Position numbers and translations under genes: made by a program | Shown here: positions 45,712-52,440 of the stretch, one piece after another | How positions within the stretch are numbered: position 1 is the stretch's first letter | Layout: each line of letters starts with the position of its first letter | Assembly (NCBI RefSeq): GCF_014268455.2 | Contig: NZ_CP077085.1 | Coordinates: 372,001 to 436,000, forward strand | Source: Pseudomonas shahriarae | Lineage (GTDB): Bacteria > Pseudomonadota > Gammaproteobacteria > Pseudomonadales > Pseudomonadaceae | Reading direction: 5' to 3' | Length of the DNA: 64,000 nt | The notes under the pieces: model-generated | The model's database searches: none | The model's input: the letters and a program-made list of their open reading frames with translations, nothing else | Told to the model about the DNA's origin: nothing

Positions 45712-46638
45712 ATGAGCCTGCATGAAACCTTCGGCCAGCCGTTGCTGACCTTCCCCGACGCCGAAAAAAGCCCCTTGAGCATCCGCGCCAAGGCGCTGGT
45801 ATTTGTCGACCCCCGTTCCCGGCAACTGCGCGAAGACCTCGAAAGCCTGGCCCCGCGTGCCTTGCCCGTACTGATTCGCGGCGAAACCGGCAGCGGTAAA
45901 GAGCTGCTGGCGCGCCATGTCCATCGCGGCAGTGACCGCAGCGGCTTGTTTGTGTCGGTCAACTGCGGTGCGATCAGCCCGACTTATGCCGATGCCGAAC
46001 TGTTCGGCTATGCCGCCGGCAGCCACAGCGGCGCGGCCAGCAGCCGGGCCGGTTGGTTCGGCTCGGCCAACGGCGGCACCTTGTACCTCGATGAGATCGG
46101 CGACTTGCCGCTGCCGATCCAGATCAAGCTGCTCGCCGCCCTGGAAAACCACGAAGTCACCCGCGTAGGGGCGCATCAACCGAGCCCGGTGGATGTGCGC
46201 CTGGTCGCCGCCACCAGCATCGACCTGGCCCAGGCCGTGGCCGTCGGCAAGTTCCACGAGCGCCTATTCCATTACCTCAGCGAAGGCCAACTGGAGCTGC
46301 CGGCGCTGCGCGAGCGCGTAGGCGACATCCTGTCCCTGGCCGAGTACTTCCTGGGCATCTACAGCCAGCGCCTGGACTTGCCGGTGCCGCTAATCAGTGA
46401 GGACGCGCAGCGGCTGCTGGAGCAACACAGCTGGCCGGGCAATACGCGGGAGCTGGAGAACGTGATCCACTTTGCGCTGCTGGTCAGCAGTGGCGATGAG
46501 ATCCTGCCGGAGCATCTGAACCTGCCGGTGGCGTCGGTGGCGCAGATTGAGCATCAGGTGCGACAGATCCTGAGCAGCGGCAGCGAAGTCGAGCGCGCAG
46601 CGTTGACGCGTCTGTTTCGGGGCTTGGGCTCTGTATGA
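45712..46638 (+). CDS. Sigma54 (bEBP) activator lacking a visible HTH, SfnR-like
   Basis: A 308-residue AAA+ activator with almost no N-terminal sensor. Walker A GETGSGKE (57-64), Walker B GGTLYLDEIG (121-130), WPGNTRELEN near 245. The sigma54-contact loop, normally GAFTGA, reads GSHSGA (103-108), changing the aromatic and threonine positions. After about residue 265 there is only EHLNLPVASVAQIEHQV and a short helical tail, with no Fis-type HTH. It lies 150 bp before a MetQ-type gene and resembles short SfnR-type regulators of organosulfur use. It may act with a partner protein or be impaired. ATG chosen for GGGAG. Confidence 0.8.
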   Translation: MSLHETFGQPLLTFPDAEKSPLSIRAKALVFVDPRSRQLREDLESLAPRALPVLIRGETGSGKELLARHVHRGSDRSGLFVSVNCGAISPTYADAELFGYAAGSHSGAASSRAGWFGSANGGTLYLDEIGDLPLPIQIKLLAALENHEVTRVGAHQPSPVDVRLVAATSIDLAQAVAVGKFHERLFHYLSEGQLELPALRERVGDILSLAEYFLGIYSQRLDLPVPLISEDAQRLLEQHSWPGNTRELENVIHFALLVSSGDEILPEHLNLPVASVAQIEHQVRQILSSGSEVERAALTRLFRGLGSV

Positions 46639-46644
46639 ACAAAA

Positions 46645-46708
46645 TGGAATATCAACGTGAATAAAAGGTATTGTTCGGGAATAAAAAATATCGGTATTGT
46701 CCATTCCA
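46645..46708 (+). promoter_or_regulatory. Repeated AT-rich motif upstream of the MetQ-type gene
   Basis: GAATAAAAGGTATTGT (46659-46674) and GAATAAAA...GGTATTGT (46679-46700) are two direct repeats with a 6-base insert in the second. TGGAAT at 46645 and ATTCCA at 46703 bracket them. The pattern suggests binding sites for a regulator such as CysB or the adjacent activator. No clear -24/-12 sigma54 promoter was found. Confidence 0.35.
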
Positions 46709-46787
46709 CGCCGCGATAGCACATCGCTGGCACCCCCATAAGAAGTGGCCGTCACCGACGTCCCGGATTTTCGATTAAGGACACTGC

Positions 46788-47570
46788 ATGAAAAAGGTTC
46801 TGTTGTTCACCGCCCTGGCGGCTGCCCTGACTGCCGGTATCGCTCAAGCCAACGAAAAACTGGTGATCGCGGCCACCCCGGTGCCGCACGCCGAGATCCT
46901 TGAGCTGATCAAGCCGACCCTGGCCAAAGAAGGCGTGGACCTGGAAATCAAAGTCTTCACCGACTACGTGCAACCGAACGTGCAAGTGGCCGAGAAGCGC
47001 CTGGACGCCAACTACTTCCAGACCCTGCCGTACCTGGAAAACTTCAACAAGGGTAAAGGCACCAACCTGGTCACCGTGATTGGCGTGCACGTAGAACCGT
47101 TTGGCGGCTACTCGAAGAAAGTCACCAAGCTTGAAGACCTGAAAGACGGCGCCACCGTGGCCATTCCCAACGAAGGCTCCAACAGCGGTCGCGCCCTGTT
47201 GCTGCTGCAAAAGGCCGGCCTGATTACCCTCAAGGACCCGAAAAACGCCCTGTCCACGCCAAAGGATATCGCCAGCAACCCGAAGAACCTGAAGTTCAAG
47301 GAGCTGGAATCGGCCCTGCTGCCGCGCGTCCTGGACCAGGTTGACCTGGACATGATCAACACCAACTACGCCCTGGAAGCCGGCCTGAACCCAGCCAAGG
47401 ATGCACTGATCATTGAAGGCGCCGACTCGCCGTACGTGAACTATCTGGTGGCTCGTCCAGACAACAAGGACAGCGCCGCGATCCAGAAACTGTCCAAGGC
47501 CCTGACCAGCCCTGAAGTCAAAGCCTTCATCGAGAAGAAATACAGCGGCGCGGTCTTGCCAGCGTTCTGA
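46788..47570 (+). CDS. MetQ/NlpA family substrate-binding protein (no partner genes)
   Basis: A 260-residue protein. Signal peptide MKKVLLFTALAAALTAGIAQ with cleavage after QA, no lipobox, so soluble in the periplasm. The NlpA pattern is clear: IAATPVPHAEILELIKPTLA, VFTDYVQPN, DANYFQTLPYLENFN, IPNEGSNSGRALLLLQKAGLI. Such proteins bind methionine or related sulfur compounds. No metI or metN follows, so it probably feeds the MetNI encoded at 59-61 kb or another system. It stands behind a sigma54-type activator. Confidence 0.92.
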   Translation: MKKVLLFTALAAALTAGIAQANEKLVIAATPVPHAEILELIKPTLAKEGVDLEIKVFTDYVQPNVQVAEKRLDANYFQTLPYLENFNKGKGTNLVTVIGVHVEPFGGYSKKVTKLEDLKDGATVAIPNEGSNSGRALLLLQKAGLITLKDPKNALSTPKDIASNPKNLKFKELESALLPRVLDQVDLDMINTNYALEAGLNPAKDALIIEGADSPYVNYLVARPDNKDSAAIQKLSKALTSPEVKAFIEKKYSGAVLPAF

Positions 47571-47593
47571 TTTGCCAAACCCCCTTCAAGAAA

Positions 47594-47713
47594 TGTGGGA
47601 GCTGAGCTTGTGTGGGAGCTGGCTTGCCTGCGATAGCATCACCTCGGTAATACTGATAAACCGAGGTGTCTGCATCGCAGGCAAGCCAGCTCCCACACAA
47701 GCCTGCTCCCACA
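47594..47713. repeat. REPIN with extra arms
   Basis: TGTGGGAGCTGAGCTTG, then TGTGGGAGCTGGCTTGCCTGCGATAGCATCACC with its inverted copy, then a further arm CCTGCTCCCACA. Nested or repeated insertion of REP units. Confidence 0.85.
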
Positions 47714-47733
47714 TTGGGTTGGTGTTATGCCTG

Positions 47734-47817
47734 TTAATCCCGGCGGTTGATCGCCCGCCGCAGCGCCACCAGCCACTTCACCAAGTCCTGCGGATCAATC
47801 GGTTTCGCCTCGTTCAT
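47734..47817 (-). CDS. Possible 27-residue small protein
   Basis: On the minus strand ATG at 47815-47817 opens a 27-codon frame (MNEAKPIDPQDLVKWLVALR ending AINRRD, then TAA). GAGGGA lies eight bases before the ATG, a good ribosome site, and codon choice is GC3-rich as in real genes here. The middle (DLVKWLVALRRAINR) would form an amphipathic helix. No family recognised. It is in a long gap without other genes. It may be a true small protein or chance. Confidence 0.4.
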   Translation of the reverse strand: MNEAKPIDPQDLVKWLVALRRAINRRD

Positions 47818-48097
47818 CTGTCATTCCCTCGCTGGTTAAATGGCCCTCAGTCTGGCCATGCGCTGTCCTTCCTTGTGGTTCAGCGCTGAAAAAAGACCCT
47901 TCCTACATCCCCCAGAACAATAGCTGTCACCTGCCATCCCGGCGAATCCGCAGGTTAGCTTTTTGGGTGATATCAATATGCTATTTCGGTATTTAAATTT
48001 TGGTTTTTATACCTTTAAAGTCAGCTTCTGCCGACGTTACCGCGTCGAACCGGACTGCGTTTACGCCGCATTACCCCTGCGGCGCCCAGGACTTGAA
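47818..48097. other. Gap before the permease relics
   Basis: No gene seen. The stretch 47960-48030 is strongly AT-rich (GATATCAATATGCTATTTCG ... TTTAAATTTTGGTTTTTATACC) and looks like the old promoter region of the amino-acid ABC operon. A binding-protein gene expected here in intact loci is absent. Confidence 0.4.
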
Positions 48098-48523
48098 ATG
48101 ACCTTAGACTACGCGTTTATCCTCAGCACCCTGCCGGCGTTTCTCAAGGCCGTGGGGGTAACCCTGCAAGTGGGCTTGATCGCCATTGGCACCTCGCTGC
48201 TGGTGGCGCTGATCGAGTCGGGCAAGTCCATCGGCCTGTCCGACTGGCAGTTGCTGCGCCATGTGATCCTGCCCCAGGCCGGGATCCTCAGCCTGCCGGC
48301 GCTGTTCGCCAATTTCATTTTTTTGCTCAAGGAAACCACAGTGGTTTCGGCAGTGGCGGCGCCAGTGATTCTCTAGACCACCAAAAGCTACATCGCCCTC
48401 TACTACAAGACTTACGAAATGCTCGCCGTGCTCACGCTGATTTGCGTGCTGCTGTTCTTGCCGCTGTCGCTGCTGCTCAGCCGTCTGGAAAGGAGGCTCC
48501 AGCATGGCCAGTTCGGGTCTTGA
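48098..48523 (+). pseudogene. Amino-acid ABC permease relic 1 (internal deletion plus nonsense)
   Basis: The start MTLDYAFILSTLPAFLKAVG is that of a polar amino-acid (HisM/GlnP-type) permease, but after LLVALI it jumps to ESGKSIGLSDWQLLRHVILP, the EAA loop near the end. Compared with a full permease about 70 residues, including the middle helices, are missing in frame. A TAG at 48374-48376 then stops the frame where a Tyr codon fits (VIL-Y-TTKSYIALYYKTYE). The frame goes on sensibly to the TGA at 48521-48523. Not functional. It overlaps relic 2 in the way of intact permease pairs. Confidence 0.85.
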
Positions 48524-48938
48524 GTTGTTGTGGGTGTCGTTGCCGCAACTGGGCAAGGGCGCTGCGCAAACCCTGTCGATTTCGTTTTTGAGCATCGCCT
48601 TCAGCACGATTGGCGGGGTGGTGTATGGGGTGCTGCGCACTTTGAATGCGCGCGCGATCAACCTGCTGCTGCGCATTTACCTGGAATTGTTCCGCGCGAT
48701 TCCGGTGCTGGTGTGGCTGTATCTGCTGTTTTTTGGCCTGCCGATTGGCTTGTCGGCGCCGCAACTCTATGGCTACGTGCTGCTGCCCCAGGCGCTCAAG
48801 CGCATGACGCCGCCAACCATCAACGTCTACACGCGGATCATCAAGACCAGTTCCCTGGCGGTGCTGATCGGCGTGGTGGATGTGATCAAGGTCGGCCAGC
48901 AAATCATCGAGCGCACCTATGAGTCGGTATTGATCTGA
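48504..48938 (+). pseudogene. Amino-acid ABC permease relic 2 (internal deletion, lost C-terminus)
   Basis: 144 codons. MASSGLELLWVSLPQLGKGA and LRIYLELFRAIPVLVWLYLL give the normal start of a HisQ-type permease, then FFGLPI joins directly to GLSAPQLYGYVLLPQALKRM of the EAA loop, losing about 40-50 residues. The end IIERTYESVLI meets a TGA where another membrane helix should follow. Ribosome site AGGAGG precedes the ATG. Together with relic 1 it shows decay of a whole transporter whose binding protein and ATPase are absent. Confidence 0.8.
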
Positions 48939-48956
48939 GGCCGGTGCAGGCACCGC

Positions 48957-50117
48957 CTAACTCGGCCAATGCCAGGCCGGCTCATCCAACACCCGCTGCC
49001 CCACAATCTGCGTCTGCCCCAGCACCTTCTCCAGCACAATCGAATTGCATCCCTCATCCTGCTGCAACGCCGCAATCAAGCGGCTGGCATGGGACACCAC
49101 CCACACCTGGCAGTGCCTTGATGCCTGGATAATCAGGCGCGCCAAGGCCGGCAACAGGTCCGGGTGCAGGCTGGTTTCCGGTTCGTTGAGCACCATCATC
49201 GTCGGCGGGCGTGGCGTCAGCAGGGCGGCGATCAGCAGCAGGTAACGCAAGGTGCCGTCCGATAACTCTGCCGCCGATAGTGGCCGCAGCAAGCCTTCCT
49301 GATAAAACTCAATGGTAAAACGTCCGCCCTGCAACGGCTCGATATGCAGGCGTGCGCCGGGAAACGCATCACTCACCGCCTGCTGCAATGCCTCGGGATT
49401 GCCGATTTCGCGGATGGTCTGCAACGCGGCCGCGAGGTCGCGGCCATCGTGATGCAGCACCGGCGTGCGCGTACCCAGTTGCGGCTGGCGCACAGGTGCA
49501 TCGGCGTCGCTGCGAAAGTGATCGTAGAAGCGCCAGCCACGAATGCTTTCGCGCAGCATCAGCACTTCCGGCGAGCCGCGCAGGCTGCCGACCTGGTCGA
49601 ACAGGCTGTGGTAGTTCGGCGTGTGCTGGGCCAGCACATCCCAGGCCTGCCCGTCTCGGGCGCGCACCATCGCCCCGGAGCGCTGCACCAGCAGGCTGGC
49701 CGGGCGATAGACGTGACCGGCCCAGATGCATTCCTTCTTGATCTCGGGGTCGAGGGAAAAATACGACGAGCTGGGTACTGGCAAGCCCAGGGAAATCGCG
49801 TAGCTGAAATCCTCCCCGGCAAAGCCCAGGCGCAAGCGCTTGGCGCCTTGGGCCACGCTGCCTTGTACCGGGATTTCGCCATTGAGCATGCGCCGGCTGA
49901 CGTTTTCGGGGCCGGCCCAGAACGTCGAATCCAGGCCCCCTTCACGGGCCAGCGCATTGATCACGCCGCCCTGGGCGGTTTCTGCCAGCAGGCGCAAGGC
50001 GCGGTACAGGTTGGACTTGCCGCTGCCATTGGGGCCGGTGATCAGGTTCAGCCGATCCAGCGGTACCACCAATTTATTGATCGAGCGGTAATTGGCTACC
50101 GCTAAGGTCTTGAGCAT
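48957..50117 (-). CDS. RecF/OLD-like AAA ATPase (AAA_21)
   Basis: A 386-residue cytosolic ATPase of the SMC/RecF/OLD type. Walker A GPNGSGKSN (28-36), signature-like LSDGTLRYL near 290, Walker B TMMVLNEPETSLHPDL near 310-325, and a switch His in VVSHASRL. No TOPRIM nuclease domain is present, unlike full OLD proteins. It stands alone between relic 2 and the RND operon. Similar stand-alone ATPases are common in Pseudomonas without a known role; some relatives are parts of defence or DNA repair systems, but no partner gene is visible here. Confidence 0.85.
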   Translation of the reverse strand: MLKTLAVANYRSINKLVVPLDRLNLITGPNGSGKSNLYRALRLLAETAQGGVINALAREGGLDSTFWAGPENVSRRMLNGEIPVQGSVAQGAKRLRLGFAGEDFSYAISLGLPVPSSSYFSLDPEIKKECIWAGHVYRPASLLVQRSGAMVRARDGQAWDVLAQHTPNYHSLFDQVGSLRGSPEVLMLRESIRGWRFYDHFRSDADAPVRQPQLGTRTPVLHHDGRDLAAALQTIREIGNPEALQQAVSDAFPGARLHIEPLQGGRFTIEFYQEGLLRPLSAAELSDGTLRYLLLIAALLTPRPPTMMVLNEPETSLHPDLLPALARLIIQASRHCQVWVVSHASRLIAALQQDEGCNSIVLEKVLGQTQIVGQRVLDEPAWHWPS

Positions 50118-50269
50118 TGAGGGCGTTCCGCGCCGGCATGGACCAACATCTTATCGCGTAGAACCGCATCATCGCAGGCCTGTAAATCACTCAGATGAAG
50201 GTGGAACCCTGAACTAAGCTCACAGTCGCATACACACTGGCACGTCAGTATTACGCGAAAGGAGTCTGC

Positions 50270-51373
50270 ATGGGCGGTCCCACCTCAACAGTTATTTGTG
50301 GCCTTGCCCTGCTGGCATTGCTGAGCGGCTGTGGCCAGGAAAAACCTGAACCCAAGGCCCATTCCAGGGTGTTTGTGCAAACGGTGCAGCCGACCGATTT
50401 CGCCGCCGCAGTGACCCTAACCGGGGATATCCAGGCGCGGGTGCAGACCGATTTGTCGTTCCGCGTCGGCGGCAAAATTATCCAGCGCATGGTCGATGTC
50501 GGCGACCGCGTGACAGCCCGGCAAGTGCTGGCCAAGCTCGATCCCAAGGATTTGCAGACCAATGTCGATTCCGCCCAGGCCCAGGTGGTGGCGGAACAGG
50601 CACGGGTCAAACAGACGGCCGCGGCCTTTGTGCGCCAGGAAAAACTCCTGCCCAAGGGCTACACCAGCCGCAGCGAATACGACGCCGCCCAGGCTGCATT
50701 GCGCAGCAGCCAAAGTGCCCTGGCGGCCGCGCAGGCGCAGTTGGCCAACGCACGTGAGCAACTGGGCTATACGGCGTTGATCGCCGAAGCGCCAGGGGTG
50801 ATTACCGCACGGCAGGCCGAAGTCGGCCAGGTGGTGCAGGCCACCGTGCCGATTTTCAGCCTGGCCCGTGATGGCGAGCGCGATGCGGTGTTCAACGTGT
50901 ACGAATCGCTGCTGGCGGAGCCTGTACCGGATGTACCAATCACTGTCAGCCTGCTGGACAACCCGAGCATCAAGGCCGTGGGCCGGGTGCGTGAAGTGAC
51001 CCCGGCCGTCGCCGCCAACAGCGGCACGGTGCAAGTAAAGATCGCCCTGGATGCCTTGCCCAAGGGCATGCAACTGGGGTCGGTCGTCAGTGCCACTGCC
51101 AACGGGCAAGCCAAACCCAGCGTCGAGCTGCCCTGGGCGGCACTGACCAAAGACCTCAGCGAGCCTGCCGTGTGGCTGGTGGACGGTGACGGCAAGGCGC
51201 AATTGCACAAGGTCACTGTCGCGCGCTACCTGACCGGCAAAGTGATCATCAGCGATGGCCTCAAAGGCGGCGAAAAAGTCGTGGTGGCCGGCGGGCAATT
51301 GCTGCACCCAGGCATGTTGGTGGAGATCGCCCAGGCGCCGGACCAGGCCCAGGCCAGCGGAGTGCAGCCATGA
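50270..51373 (+). CDS. triA: RND periplasmic adaptor lipoprotein, TriA-like
   Basis: A 367-residue membrane-fusion protein with lipobox LSGC (Cys21). The lipoyl halves (DLSFRVGGKIIQRMVDVGDR and TALIAEAPGVITARQAEVGQ) flank a helical hairpin (about 100-165). Beta-barrel and membrane-proximal domains follow. It overlaps a second adaptor gene by 4 bp. Two adaptors ahead of one RND pump is the distinctive plan of P. aeruginosa TriABC, which exports triclosan with OpmH. Substrate here not shown. Confidence 0.78.
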   Translation: MGGPTSTVICGLALLALLSGCGQEKPEPKAHSRVFVQTVQPTDFAAAVTLTGDIQARVQTDLSFRVGGKIIQRMVDVGDRVTARQVLAKLDPKDLQTNVDSAQAQVVAEQARVKQTAAAFVRQEKLLPKGYTSRSEYDAAQAALRSSQSALAAAQAQLANAREQLGYTALIAEAPGVITARQAEVGQVVQATVPIFSLARDGERDAVFNVYESLLAEPVPDVPITVSLLDNPSIKAVGRVREVTPAVAANSGTVQVKIALDALPKGMQLGSVVSATANGQAKPSVELPWAALTKDLSEPAVWLVDGDGKAQLHKVTVARYLTGKVIISDGLKGGEKVVVAGGQLLHPGMLVEIAQAPDQAQASGVQP

Positions 51374-52440
51374 AGCGCCTGACGCTGATCCTCGCCAGCA
51401 GCCTGTTGCTGATCGCCTGTTCCAAGGAAGAGCCGGCGCCGGAGCCAATAAGGCCAGTGCTCTGGGTCGAGGTGAAAGCTGAAGACCAGGAAAACCTCGG
51501 GCGCTTCGCCGGCACGATCCAGGCACGCTACGAAAGCAACCTGGGCTTCCGAGTGCCCGGTCGCATTGCCCGGCGCGCGGTGGATGTGGGCGCCGAAGTG
51601 AGCAAAGGCGCCTTGCTGGCGGTGCTTGACCCCACCGACCAGCAGAACCAGTTGCGCGCCGCCCAGGGCGACCTGGCGCGGGTCCAGGCGCAATTTATCA
51701 ATGCCCAGGCCAATGCACGCCGCCAGCAGGAACTGTTCAACCGTGGCGTCGGCGCCCAGGCGCAACTGGACATTGCCCAGACCGACCTGAAAACCACCCA
51801 GGCCTCTCTCGACCAGGCCAAGGCGTCGGTGGCCCAGGCCAGGGATCAGCTCAACTACGCCGAACTGCGCACCGACCACGGCGGCATCGTGACCGCCTGG
51901 AATGCCGAAGCCGGCCAGGTGGTCAGCGCCGGCCAGCAAGTAGTGACCCTGGCCCGCCCGGATATCAAGGAAGCGGTGATCGACCTGCCGGCTGGCCTGG
52001 CCGAGCGCTTGCCGCCCGATGTGGTGTTTCTGGTGGCCAGCCAGTTGGAGCCCGGCATCAACACCACCGCCACCGTGCGCGAGATCGAGCCCCAGGCACA
52101 AAGCGCCACCCGCACCCGTCGCGCGCGCCTGACCCTGGCCCAGACGCCCCCGGCGTTCCGGTTGGGCACGGCGATCAGTGTGACCTTGAGCTCGGCCATC
52201 GCCCCACGTATCGAACTGCCCGCCAGCGCAGTGCAGGACGTCGAGGGCAAGACCCGCATCTGGGTCATGGATCTGCAGCAGCAGACCGTGCAGCCCCGTG
52301 ACGTGACCCTGGTCAGCCGTGATGCCAGCAGTGTTGTGCTCAGCGGTGGGGTGCAGCCTGGCGAGCGTGTGGTCAGCGCCGGCGTCAACAGCCTCAAGCC
52401 CGGACAAAAAGTCAAAACCGACGAGGACAGCCCACGATGA
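51370..52440 (+). CDS. triB: Second RND periplasmic adaptor lipoprotein, TriB-like
   Basis: A 356-residue adaptor with lipobox LIAC (Cys17). Same domain order as its neighbour: LGFRVPGRIARRAVDVGAEV, hairpin with QLDIAQTDLKTTQASLDQAK, and LRTDHGGIVTAWNAEAGQVV, then barrel. The two adaptors share limited identity, so they likely alternate in a heteromeric ring as proposed for TriA/TriB. Overlaps the pump gene by 4 bp. Confidence 0.78.
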   Translation: MKRLTLILASSLLLIACSKEEPAPEPIRPVLWVEVKAEDQENLGRFAGTIQARYESNLGFRVPGRIARRAVDVGAEVSKGALLAVLDPTDQQNQLRAAQGDLARVQAQFINAQANARRQQELFNRGVGAQAQLDIAQTDLKTTQASLDQAKASVAQARDQLNYAELRTDHGGIVTAWNAEAGQVVSAGQQVVTLARPDIKEAVIDLPAGLAERLPPDVVFLVASQLEPGINTTATVREIEPQAQSATRTRRARLTLAQTPPAFRLGTAISVTLSSAIAPRIELPASAVQDVEGKTRIWVMDLQQQTVQPRDVTLVSRDASSVVLSGGVQPGERVVSAGVNSLKPGQKVKTDEDSPR

